From: Typha latifolia
Taxonomy: Eukaryota > Streptophyta > Magnoliopsida > Poales > Typhaceae
DNA: 64,000 bases
Reading direction: 5' to 3'
Assembly (NCBI GenBank): GCA_019914945.1
Contig: CM034113.1
Coordinates: 7,854,850 to 7,918,849 of the forward strand
A program made the translations under genes and the position numbers. Shown in pieces: positions 13,173-23,997 of this stretch. Position 1 is the stretch's first letter; every line of letters begins with the position of its first letter. The notes under the pieces are model-generated. The model had not been told where the DNA came from, did no database searches, and was given only the letters and a program-made list of their open reading frames with translations.

Positions 13173-14184
13173 ATCATCCAACCTAAGTTAGCAGCAGTAC
13201 TTTTCCGTTTTTTAGATTTTGACAGTAATCAACTACTCTAAGATACTGAATCCAATTTTGAGACTACTAATTGCAGTACAAGTACTTGGCTTGTTAATCC
13301 CTTTTTGCTTTCTCAATTCTATCATTGTAATGGGGATGAATGAAAACTGAAATTTTTGATCCTACCCAAGTGATCCAAATTCAAATTATGGGCTGGTAGC
13401 TGCTGGAATTTTAGTTGCAAGCAGATTAGTATATGTATCGATGGGGGTGGATGTTCGTCGCACCTGAAAGCAAATCCAAATAATTGAACAGCCTGCAGTC
13501 GCCTCGACCACTGTCCCCCTGTTCCTCAGTGAGATCTCTGCTTGTCCCATTGTTTGTTTCCCAATATTCTGTAATCATCCTTTTAACCATATTTCAAATG
13601 CTAGATTATTTCTCCCTGTACTTTGTCATCTTTGGTAGATGGCTATATGAAGGTTAGATCTGATATCCAAATTTGCAGAGTATATTTCTTCAGTATATGC
13701 CACCTGCTGTATTTTATTTTTATTTTTCCCCTGAAATACATCTTTTATAGAGTAACGCGGTGCTTACAAAACACTCTACAAACATTCTACAGATACTATC
13801 AATGGATATGAAACATCATTTTATTTGTAAAATGTTTGTAAAAGTATTTGTGAGCATAACATTACTCATCTTCAAAGGTCCAAAGGCAAGAATCACTGCA
13901 AGGAGTCCGATGGGACCCTCACCTCTCTTTCCTTCAATTCATCAACCACTAATTTGGATATGGGGACCAACTTGTGCACTTCATCTGCCAATAGGCTTGA
14001 GGTAATCTCACCTTATCCACACTCCAGCCACAATCCCTGGCATACCACCCTCATCTACTCCTTCCAACCTCATCATTCCTTTAAACAAAATCCCCCTCTT
14101 CTCTCACCACCACTCTTCCTAGAACCAAAACCAAGACCATCTCCATTTCCTCATCTTCTCACTTGCTCATCCAGCAATTAGGAA
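13173..14184. other. Intergenic region and PSAN promoter
   Basis: Holds the 3' UTR of the PEP-mutase-like gene and the PSAN promoter with a C-rich, TC-rich leader (about 14040-14184). No further gene is seen. Confidence 0.65.
13987..14018. promoter_or_regulatory. CCAAT and I-box-like elements upstream of PSAN
   Basis: A CCAAT sits near 13989, and CTTATC at 14012-14017 is the reverse of the I-box core GATAAG, common in light-regulated photosynthesis genes. They lie about 170-200 bp before the ATG. Seen as sequence only; function is inferred from the gene downstream. Confidence 0.3.
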
Positions 14185-14989
14185 ATGGCTGCAGTTAACT
14201 CCAGTGTATTGGCTTGCAACTATGCAGTTTCTGGCATAGTTGATCCAAACTTGAAGCCTGTGACATCTACTTCAGTTGCTTATCCAAAACTGCCAGCCAT
14301 CAGAGCTCAACAAACTCGAACTGCTGAAGTGAAGCAGAGTGGAAGTGAGGGAAGAAGAGCTGCACTGCTTGGCCTCGCGGGGGCCCTTTTCGCCACCGCT
14401 GCCTCTACATCGTCGGCGAACGCCGGTGTCATTGAAGACTACCTTGAGAAGAGCAAGGTTAACAAGGTATGTTCTTGCTTGTTCACAGTACTTGTTTTCT
14501 ATGACAATTTTCTACATCTTTGGTTGTCAAGAATTTTCATGCAACCTGGGTATGCGGCAAACTTTCTTATGCTAATATGTATTGTTCTACAGGAGCTCAA
14601 TGACAAGAAGAGATTGGCTACCAGTGGTGCAAACTTTGCTCGTGCATACACAGTTGAATTTGGAACTTGCAAGTTCCCCCAGAACTTCACAGGGTGCCAA
14701 GATTTAGCCAAGCAAAAGGTTCAGATACTACCAATTTCTTATACATGTTTAAATTTATCAAACATGGCATGTAGAAAGCATATATCAATGTATTGAAATT
14801 GATTATAATCTTAACCAAGATTCATATCCAATTTCATCACCATAAGCCTTGCTATTCCTATAACTGATCATCATCTTCATCTTGTTTTGTGCTTTGCAGA
14901 AAGTCCCATTCATCAGTGATGACTTGGAGATAGAGTGTGAAGGGAAGGATAAGTATAAGTGTGGATCCAATGTCTTCTGGAAATGGTGA
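14185..14989 (+). CDS. PSAN: Photosystem I reaction centre subunit N, chloroplast
   Basis: A small extrinsic lumenal subunit of photosystem I that helps electron transfer from plastocyanin. Exons 14185-14466, 14593-14718 and 14900-14989; 165 residues. The N-terminus is bipartite: a stromal transit peptide rich in Ser and Thr, then a twin Arg at 57-58 followed by a hydrophobic stretch and cleavage after ANA (residue 80), as for lumen proteins. The mature part, about 85 residues, begins GVIEDYLEKSK and holds four cysteines (FGTCKFP, TGCQDL, IECEGK, KYKCGS), ending in FWKW; length and motifs fit PSI-N. The gene converges on the YUCCA gene at 15344. Confidence 0.97.
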
Positions 14990-15343
14990 AGATTAACAAG
15001 AAAAATGCCCCAGAACTTGTGTATTTAACTGCTCCAATGCATAAACTTTTGGATTCTGCTCAACTCTGTGCTTTCTCTCTCCTCCCTCCTTCCTGGATTG
15101 TATTGTAGAGAACCTTCTCTCTTTCTTCTTATTTCATTATCAATGAAGTTTCTTCTTTGCCCCTACTCTGTTTGTGGTGTTCTACTATTAGATTACATTG
15201 CTTGAGATTCTCAGCCATACATAAATCTAGATCATCAGAAATACTATCAATAGGGGAAATGCTCCTTTGGAAATTAGAAATCCATTTCAAAATTTAGCAG
15301 AAACCATGCATCCATAACAACTACTTTGTCTTGTAGGCTAAAA
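14990..15343. other. Convergent intergenic spacer
   Basis: A 354-bp spacer between the PSAN stop and the YUCCA stop on the other strand; it should hold both 3' UTRs. Nothing else is seen. Confidence 0.75.
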
Positions 15344-15574
15344 TTAGTAATTGAGCTGCTTGTTGCTTCTCCAAGCAAGCATAATATCATTGGCAATGTT
15401 AACAGCATCCATGTAAACACCAGCCAAACCTTTTCTTGCAAATCCTGAAAAATAAATGCCATTTGCTCCTTTCCAGTGATCCGGAAAACTCTTTCTAGGA
15501 AATCCATCTTTGTTAAGCATATGATCATCATCCTGCATCACATATCTAATTAGTCAACTTTTTTTTTTAATGAA

Positions 15575-15624
<50 letters not shown>

Positions 15625-17502
15625 TATGAATCATATACTTATAGAAGTGAACAATTATATATCTCTCTCTACCTTCAACCAATCACTTGTAGTGCTTCTA
15701 TAGCCTGTGGCAAAAATTATCGCATCAAACTGATCAGATCTACCATCAGAGAACAGGACCTCTTTGCCTGTTATCCTTGATGGTTCTTTGAAAACCTTTC
15801 AGTAGCATAAAAAAAACTAATATACATCAAAGTTAGAAAAAAAAAAATCTATATATATATATGTGGAATTCAATGAACTCATGAATAAATCAATCAAGAA
15901 CCTGAATTTCTCCTGCCTTAATCTTCGCGACCGTGCCAACGTCGATCACCGCAGATTTACCAGTTGCATTTTTAATAGAAAAAGGTCCTTGTTTTGGTCT
16001 AACAATTCCAAACTTGGATAAATCTCCATACTTGATTTTGCTTAGCATGACAAGAAGGGTATCCACCAACTTGACAGGGAGGTACTTCACCAAGACCATT
16101 CCCAAATATATCATCTCCTTGGTCATCACATGGAACTGCAAGAAAGTAATCACACAACCAGACACAGGATTACTGGTAAAAATTTAGTCATCTTCTTGCA
16201 AAAAGAAAAAGGTCTTTCATTTCTCTTTTATTATATTTGGAATTAAACTCCCTTTTAAAGTATATGTGCAAAAACCAAATCACCCTTTTATAATAAATAA
16301 TGAATATAAGCAGTTCTTGATTTAGTAATCAGAAACTAACTAACCATTAAAATTTCCTCTATTTATTTTGTTTGCATACATACTGCACAGTTAGTGATAT
16401 CTATATTTTTATGGTCTATTAAATTTGAAGGACTTGTAACTTAAAATTATCAAAAGATAGCCTAAAGTAATTATTAGAACTAGATCCGACCGAGCGATCG
16501 GATTGAACCGGTAATCGACCACCAAGAGGGTTCGATTTTGTTATAAGATCTAAATGCAATTGATCGATGATTCAATCGTAAACCAATGAGTTTTTGAAAA
16601 CCGACTAGTTTGCTCTTTTTTTTTTATCTCAAAAGATATTTAGTTATTTTAAAACTTAATTATTTTATTATTTATCTAAGGGTAATTTTAACGATACACA
16701 CCCTCTGGTTTTTGGTGAACTACATCTCGTTATAATATTTTCCTTTCCGAAAATAATAAGGAATTTTGGTAGCATTTTGCAAACATGTATACATAATAAA
16801 GCTAAAATTGAGGTAGTAATATGCAAAAACTAAGAAAGAAAAGATCAAAGAGAAAGAAGCTTTTGTACGTACCGGACTTCGGACGGCAATGGAAGCCTTG
16901 GCTCCAAAGTTGGCGAGATCGAAAGCAATCTCCATCCCGGAATTCCCGCTCCCAACCACCAACACTCTCTTCCCTCGGAACCCCGATCCACACTTGTAAC
17001 AGGACGAGTGCATCGCCTCCCCGGAGAAGTTCGCCAGTCCGGCGACCTCCGGCACCACGGCCTCCCCGTTCTCCCCGGTGGCCACCACCAGGAACCTCGC
17101 CGTGAACTCCCTCACCTCCCCGCTCCCCATGTCGCGCGCCACGACTCGCCAACTCCCCGCGCCGCCGGCCTCCCTCTGGTCGAACGCCGCCGCCTCGACG
17201 GCGGTGCGAAAGACCGGGCGCAGCTTGAAGCTCTCGACGTAGTCGTCCAAGTACCGGACGAAGTCGTCCCTCGACACATACGCCGACGCGGCGGGCGGGT
17301 GCGGCGCGTGCGGCAGCGCGCAGAATTGCTTGGCGAGGTGGAGTTTTAGCCGATCGTACGTCTTCGTCTTCCATAGAGACGCACTGAGTTCCTCTCTCTC
17401 CAGAATGACGGTAGGGATCGAGAGGACTTTTAAGCAGCCGGCGACGGCGAGGCCGGCCGGGCCGGCGCCCACTACTACTACTACTACTTCTTCTTGTTCC
17501 AT
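15344..17502 (-). CDS. YUC: YUCCA flavin monooxygenase, copy A (indole-3-pyruvate monooxygenase)
   Basis: Converts indole-3-pyruvate to the auxin indole-3-acetic acid using FAD, NADPH and O2. Exons on the minus strand: 17502-16873, 16135-15902, 15795-15673, 15532-15344 (630, 234, 123 and 189 nt); 391 residues. FAD site [11 protein letters not shown] from residue 11, [23 protein letters not shown] (the YUCCA ATGENG motif), NADPH site [12 protein letters not shown] (Gly at 184-189) and FATGY at 316-320. The ATG follows an AT-rich leader. Exon 1 is very GC-rich against AT-rich introns. A TA microsatellite lies in intron 3 (about 15579-15621). A second copy, in the same orientation, starts at 22251. 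All hallmark motifs are intact. Confidence 0.95.
15579..15621. repeat. (TA)n microsatellite in YUCCA copy A intron 3
   Basis: About 43 bases of alternating T and A inside the last intron. Confidence 0.95.
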
Positions 17503-18572
17503 TAAAAATTAAGTCAAAAATTGTTATATTTTGAATACGTAGCATGCATGCGTTTGATTACTTTCGGATATCATATTCCATTAAGAAAGGATGAGAGAAG
17601 GATGAAATCTCTTACATATCTTAGATTGGATTTGTTTTGCTTTCCGGGTTTCGACAATAAAAGGCAATATATATATATATATATACTATCTCAAAAAAGG
17701 GCGCAAAAATATATCAGGTAACATCGCGATGATTAGTGATAAGAAGGGTAATTTTAATATTTCCTGTCCAAAAGTTTCTTGCCTTCTATTCCAAGGTTAA
17801 TTAATTAATATTGCCATCCATTTGATAGACAGATACAATATATTCGACCACCAGATTAACTTAAATCAAATCAAATCTCTAAAACGCTTCAGTAATGGTA
17901 CATGAACGATCGATCGATGAATCTAAAACTGCAAAGTTTAATCCTAAAAGGTCAGATTAGAGGAGAGAGATAAGAGTAATCTAGGAAATATATATATATA
18001 TATATATATATAAAAGAATTGAGTGTAGGGTGTTATATGCAAACTTCTCTACTAACCTTAAATGGGTAGGATAAGAAAAAAAATTTCCCTTTTAATTCAA
18101 AAATAATATAACCAAACATGATAATTACATCTTTATATGAATAGATGTGCCAAAAGATAATTCTCTTTGAAACACCTATCTCTAAAAATCATATGTTCTT
18201 CATGTGAAAAAATTAACGTGATTTTCACATGACCTGTAAATATAATAATCTCACAAAATATTTAAAATAGGTCTAAAATATTATAACAATCCAAGCAAAT
18301 AATTTAGAATTATAATTGTCACAGTCCTCAATAAGCCTTCAGGAATATTGTTCATATGCAAACTTAAAACATAATAACTCTCACAAGAGCTAAAGTCCAA
18401 ATAGAAAGAAAATAATAAACAACCCTAATATAAAAAAAATCCGCTACTCTTTGATATCCGCATCCTCCATATTTAACTTTGAAATATTTCTACCAAAATG
18501 ACAGTGAGCACACGGCCCAACAAATATAATCCAATAGTAATCTATGATAATGTATTACATGATAAACAGAAT
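17503..18572. other. Region upstream of YUCCA copy A
   Basis: The promoter of copy A, read leftward; AT-rich with TA runs near 17670-17684 and 17987-18012. It ends at the target-site duplication of the hAT element. No gene is seen. Confidence 0.65.
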
Positions 18573-18584
18573 TAGGGGTGGCAA
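18565..18584 (+). repeat. Left target-site duplication and left terminal inverted repeat of the hAT element
   Basis: AACAGAAT, then TAGGGGTGGCAA. Confidence 0.9.
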
Positions 18585-18818
18585 AATTTGACCCGACACG
18601 ATAACCCGGCATTTAATCGGGTTTGGGTTTAGTATAATCAAGTTCGGGTCATAAACGGGTCAACCCGCCTAACCCATTTAATAAACGGGTCGTGTTCGGA
18701 TTTATACAACTGACCCGTTTTGACCTGTTTAATTATACGAGTCGGGTCGAGTTGGGTCGGGTCAACCCACCAACCCGTTTATATATATAATATATATATA
18801 ACCTAACCCTCTCTCTCT

Positions 18819-18870
<52 letters not shown>

Positions 18871-20021
18871 AGTAACCTAATCGGCTAACCCTCTCCACTC
18901 TCCACTCCTCCAACCGCCTCTGCCTTTCCAAATTTTTTGCCCCCATCTCTAATCTCTCTCTCCAGCGACGATCGTCTGCCACTGCGTCTCCGCCTGCCGC
19001 CTCCCGCATCTCCGCCTGGCTCCTGCTATCTCCACTCCGCGTCTCCCGTGTCTCCCGCATCTCCGTCTGCCATCTGCACTCCCCATCTCCTACATCTCCG
19101 CCTGCCATCTCCTCTCTCTGTCTCCGCCTACCGCCCACCGTCGAGTCTCTCCCTGTCATCGCTTTTCGTGGTGCTGTAGCTCCGCCTGCTGCCGTGTTGC
19201 AATCTCTGCCTGCCGCCCCCGCTCCCTTTCTCCGCTTGCCGCGTCTCCTCTCCTCCTCTCCCTATCTTTGCTTTTTGTGGTGCTACAGTCTCCGCCTGCC
19301 GCCATGCTGCAATCTCCGCTTGTCGCCCCCGCTCTTTCTCCGCTTGCCGCAACCGTCTGCCGCGGTGCCTCCGTCTGCCGCGGTGCCTCCGTCCTTGTAT
19401 CTGCTTACCACGGTGCCTCCATCCCCTTCCCCATCTCCGCCTGCCCTCCTCTCCTCTCTTTGCTGCGTTCACTCTCCTCCAACCACCTCTCCGACCACCT
19501 CGTCTTCCTTGGCAGATCCGGAGCTCGCGCCATGGGAGCCAGCTCCTAGAGCCTTGCCTCCACCGCTGCTGCTTTGTCAACACCAATGTTGAAGCTTGAG
19601 ACAATTTGAATTTATTTTTACTAAATTTTCCTATAATATTGTAAATTATGCTGGATTTGTATAAATTTGTGATAGTTTATCTCTATAGGTGATGTATTAC
19701 ATTGATTAACTCTAAACGAGTTAAATGGATGTAAATTTAAATGGGTTGTATTTACGGGTTAAACGGGTGGTTAAATGAGTTGAATAAAAAATATAATATA
19801 TTTATTAAACGGGTTAAACGGGTTATATAAAAAATATAATGTATTTATTAAATGGGTTATACGGGTCGTGTCGTGTTACCCGTTTAATAAACGGGTCGTG
19901 TTCGTGTTTAGAAAAATTGACCCGTTTATTAAACGGGTCGTGTTCGTGTTAGTACTATCTTAACCCGACTCGAATCCGACCCGACCCGAACCCGGCTAAC
20001 CCGACCCGATTGCCACCCCTA
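18573..20021. mobile_element. Non-autonomous hAT-type DNA transposon, complete
   Basis: A 1449-bp element with perfect 12-bp terminal inverted repeats (TAGGGGTGGCAA at 18573-18584; its reverse complement at 20010-20021), flanked by a perfect 8-bp target duplication AACAGAAT at 18565-18572 and 20022-20029. The 8-bp duplication and TAGGG-type ends are hAT hallmarks. Subterminal regions are full of ACGGGT/ACCCGT motifs; a 19-base block is shared in direct orientation at 18680-18698 and 19886-19904. No transposase frame exists, so movement would need a transposase from elsewhere. The centre (about 18890-19600) is a GC-rich, pyrimidine-rich block with nested tandem repeats. The element lies between the two YUCCA copies. 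Confidence 0.9.
19161..19390. repeat. Nested tandem repeats inside the hAT cargo
   Basis: Two diverged copies of a roughly 109-bp unit begin at 19161 and 19270 (both contain GTGGTGCT, then CTCCGCCTGC, TGCAATCTC and CGCTTGCCGC). They are followed by an 18-bp unit (CCGTCTGCCGCGGTGCCT) repeated exactly at 19353-19370 and 19371-19388, with a weaker third copy after it. Confidence 0.85.
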
Positions 20022-20029
20022 AACAGAAT
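20010..20029 (-). repeat. Right terminal inverted repeat and right target-site duplication of the hAT element
   Basis: TTGCCACCCCTA, then AACAGAAT; both match the left end without mismatch. Confidence 0.9.
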
Positions 20030-20361
20030 GCATATCCATAATTATCAACATATCAAGATAAATGTGTAAAATATAATTTTATAATAAACTTTCATTTACT
20101 CATAATACATATAAGTACATAATATGATCATAATTCAATATGTCAAAATTTATATAGCAACCATGTTAATGATATTATAATCCACATAGCAAACATAATA
20201 TCGAGGGTGACTGGTTATCTAGTAGTATTATCGTCTGTATATGCTTAAAGACGCTGCATATGACCAATTATTTATAATCATCAAATTAAAGACTTAAGAC
20301 ATAGGCTCATTGAGTGTTAACGGCTAAAGGTCAGAGTGGTTAGAGTGCGCGCGCATTATTA

Positions 20362-20392
<31 letters not shown>

Positions 20393-20700
20393 ATTAATTA
20401 ATTAATCTTTATTTATATTTAAGGTTGCGGGTGTTATACTCTCACTCTGAATTTAATTGATACCTTATTAAGACTATTACTTATTCCAAACAAAAATGAT
20501 ATGCCTTCTGTTATTCGGCGAGAAGACAAAGTGTGAAATTGAAACAAGAGAGCGATCTTTTATACATATAAGTAATTGCAACTCCACTCGCAAACATTAA
20601 AACAACCCATAGATTGCCCACAAATGCACAAAAGTTAGAGAATACTCCACTCGAAGAGAGAAGAGAGGAAAAAGTATTGAGGATCGTATGAATGTATGTC

Positions 20701-20787
<87 letters not shown>

Positions 20788-20788
20788 C
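20030..20788. other. Spacer between the hAT element and YUCCA copy B
   Basis: AT-rich, with a TA run at about 20361-20380 and a compound microsatellite at its right end. No gene is seen. Confidence 0.7.
20700..20784. repeat. Compound (TA)n-(GA)n microsatellite in the 3' flank of YUCCA copy B
   Basis: TA at 20700-20724 joins directly to about 60 bases of GA ending at 20784, only four bases from the YUCCA stop codon (20789-20791). Transcribed from the minus strand it would be a UC-rich tract at the very start of the 3' UTR. Confidence 0.95.
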
Positions 20789-21064
20789 CTAACTAGAATT
20801 TACCATAGTTGTATCATAAATCTTCTTTATATCTTTAGCAATATTTTTAGCATCCATTGAGATTCCAGCCAATCCTCTTCTACCAAGACCTGCACAATAA
20901 AGCCCGTCACTTCCCTTCCAGTGATTAGGAAATCTTCCTTTGGGCATCCCATCTTTGCCAAGTAGCCTATCACCATCCTACATTCATATATCAAAATTTA
21001 TACATATATATTATTATAGACTTAATTAGGGCTCAACAAAAAGGGAATAAGCTATAGTCATGCA

Positions 21065-21111
<47 letters not shown>

Positions 21112-22251
21112 CTTGAGCCATTTATTAGCAGTGCTTCTATATCCTGTTGCAAAAATTATATCATCAAACTCATTAGACTTCCCATCCTGGAAGACTACCT
21201 TGTTCCCTTTGATGTAGGATATCCCTCCGAACACCTACCAATATTGATAAATAAATAAATATAAGTATTAACTATTGTAGATGAACATTAATGGCCAAAG
21301 AAATAACTTATATATACCTTGATCTCTCCCATCTTGATCTTTTTGACGGTGCCGACATCGATAACGGAGGATCTGCCGGTCTTCGCCTTGAGCTTGAGAG
21401 GCCCCATGCGTGGCCTAATAATCCCATATCTTGATAAGTCACCATACTGGATGTTAGCAAGCGTGAGAAGAATTGAATCCACCAAGCATAGGGGGAAGTA
21501 CTTCATTATATCCATTCCCAATTGTACCATCTCCTTGCTCATCACATGAAACTACATATACATACATAGAAAAGTATCATATACATGCAGTATAGTATGG
21601 TATAGTATAGTATCGTATACGTACTGGGCTTCTGATAGAGATGGCTGTCTTGGCGCCGTCGTTTGCGAGATCATAGGCGATCTCCATGCCGGAGTTACCG
21701 CTACCGACGACGAGAACACTCTTTCCGGCATAAACTTCTCCCGACTTGTAAAACAATGAGTGCATAGTCGTTCCTGTGAAAGTACTCAACCCTGCTACAT
21801 CCGGTATCCAGCTTTCGCCGTTCTCTCCGGTGGCGACGACCAGGAACCTCGCAGAGTACTCTGTCCTGCCGCCGGTGACGGCGTGGCGGCCCAAGACGGT
21901 CCAACGCTTACTCCCCTCATCGAAAGACGCCGACTCGACGGCGGTGCAGTACACGGGGCGGATCTCGAACTGCGCGACGTAGGCGTCGAGGTACTCGATG
22001 AAGCCGCCCTTCGGGACGAACGTCGGCGCCGCGTCGGGGAACGGCATGTGCGGCAAGGCGCAGAATTGCTTCGCCAGGTGAAGCTTCAGGCGGTCGTACG
22101 ACTTCTTCTTCCAAAGAGAAGCACTGCAGTCCTCCTTCTCCAATACAACGTTCGGGATCGAGAGGGTATTTAAGCACGCTGCGGTGGCGAGCCCGGCCGG
22201 GCCGGCGCCGACGATCATCACCACCACCTCTTCCTCCTCCTCCTTCATCAT
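20789..22251 (-). CDS. YUC: YUCCA flavin monooxygenase, copy B (indole-3-pyruvate monooxygenase)
   Basis: Same reaction as copy A. Exons on the minus strand: 22251-21625, 21551-21318, 21234-21112, 20977-20789 (627, 234, 123 and 189 nt); 390 residues. Exons 2-4 have exactly the lengths of copy A. FAD site [43 protein letters not shown] site [12 protein letters not shown] (Gly at 183-188) and FATGY at 315-319. Two ATGs stand side by side; the longer reading starts with GTG, so 22251 is the first true ATG. Introns are much shorter than in copy A (73, 83 and 134 nt against 737, 106 and 140), and intron 3 contains a TA repeat (about 21067-21109). Intact. Confidence 0.95.
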
Positions 22252-23997
22252 TTCCTGCACTACAAAGTCTACATTACAGTGACTTTAATGCTATTCTTAC
22301 TTAATTTCTCTAGTTAAAAGAGTAAGGTATGAGCTATATTCATCTTTAACGTTCGTTTCATCCCATATTCGAACATAAATTACGTGCATGCATCTCACGA
22401 CGACTGCCGTTCTTTTTCTATTTTACTTTTTTATTTTTAAAAGTAATAAAATATTTTCTACCGAGTATTAACTTCTCTTTTCACTTTATATGTATACATT
22501 ATTCCTTGAAATTTAGTATTTGATTACATTACATAACCATCTATATTTTATAGCCTCTTATGACTTATATATCCTCAAAAATATAGATGTAAATATGGAT
22601 CATTTGTAAGAAAAAATTACAAATAAGTTTTACTTTGCAAAATTAACCAAATTCAGGTAAATAATTTTATCTACATATTTTTGTGAATAGTGCTTTCCGA
22701 AAATATTAGAGATATCGTGGTAGGAATATAGTTAATCCCTTTCACAAAAGTATTATAGGAATGAATAATGAGATAGAATGAACCTTGAAAATTTAAAGAG
22801 AGATGGAAGAAGAGATAAGTAAATAATCAATAGTTGGGAATTAGATTGTGGTGAAGAGGTGTATGCAAAGAAAGGACATTGAATTGATGAATCTAACATT
22901 TTGAGCGAAGAAGAAGAAGAAGAAGAAGAAGAAGAAGAAGAAGAAGAAGAAGAAGAAGAAGAAGAAGAACCCAGAAACAAGCAAATTGATATGAATGATA
23001 AAAGACTATGTGATTAAAATCAATTAACAGATTACTTAATTTAGTCCAAAGAATCAATGGAATTGTTGTATCTAATAATGCTGTTAAATGTTAGTCTAAT
23101 AATATTAAATTAAAAAAAAAAATTGAAATTAAGCTGAGATTCTCACCTTAGTATCTCTAAGATCTAAACTCAGGTTTAATTTCTCTTTTCACCGATAAAA
23201 TTCCATGAATTGGATTATTACCGAGTGCTCCTCCAATCAAATTGAAAATTGTAAGAGAGAAAGAGTGGAAACTATCTTTGGGAGAGACTCTAAGATCTCA
23301 ATTTAATTGCACATTTTAAACTATTTGGTGGGTATTATATATAGAAGTTAGAAGGTGGACCACCATGTACAGGTTTCTGTTAGTAACTAATTCTCTTCTT
23401 TAAGGTAGTTGTTTGTTACTAACCAATACAACTTGGGCAGGTTTCTCTCCCCATTTTTTTATTTTAAGTTACACCCTTTATTTTTCCAAATTATAAATTT
23501 TACATTCTGAAAATATGTCCATTACCTAAAATTATCCTCAAGTTTAATTGTGCATATGTGGAGGCATCTGAATCCTGGAAGGTGGTAAAATATATTTATA
23601 CATTTGTTCTTGAGTCAAGCTTGGCATCAAATTTGGTCTTTCTTCTTGAAATAATAATCTTTAGAGAGGTGATTTGTTGATTTATTATAGTTAAGAGAGT
23701 GAAAGTAAAAAAAACATATAATTGAGGGGTTAAAGTGGAATTGTTCTTAAAGTTAAAACTGACTAGGGAGTGAATAATAATAAAGACAAAATATACAGTG
23801 TCTTTAATAAATTCCCCTAGATTCTACGGATGTGAGGGGCTAAAATGAAAATAGAAGTAGCGGGAATAAAAGCAATGGTGTGTCGAGAAAATATTCCATA
23901 AAAATCTTATCTTTTAACACCTTATTATAAATTTATAATTTGTAAGTCTAAAAACCACCGATATAATACAAATAATTTCCAATTAAATTTAGCCCAT
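22252..23997. other. Divergent promoter region of YUCCA copy B and the TPR gene
   Basis: A 1.75-kb AT-rich region with a GAA repeat at about 22907-22969. No gene is seen; a poly-serine frame on the minus strand is only the GAA repeat read backwards. Confidence 0.65.
22907..22969. repeat. (GAA)n trinucleotide repeat
   Basis: About 21 units, roughly 650-720 bp upstream of YUCCA copy B. Confidence 0.95.

Noticed and set aside
16490..16700. GATCGG/CCGGT-rich patch in YUCCA copy A intron 1 that looked like an inserted element
   Set aside because: No terminal repeats or target duplication could be found; possibly an old fragment, but unsupported.
18818..19159. Minus-strand frame of 113 codons rich in Arg and Glu
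   Set aside because: It is the tandem-repeat cargo and TA run of the hAT element read backwards; no ATG-led homology or conserved motif.
19353..19388. Short direct repeats that could suggest a CRISPR-like array
   Set aside because: The copies are adjacent with no unique spacers, inside a plant transposon; a minisatellite is the simple reading.
19128..19604. Frames on both strands rich in Arg/Gly or Pro/Leu/Ser inside the hAT element
   Set aside because: They follow from the CTCCGCCTGC-type repeats; several frames are open at once, which is composition and not coding.
22753..22980. Poly-serine protein on the minus strand
   Set aside because: Product of the GAA microsatellite.
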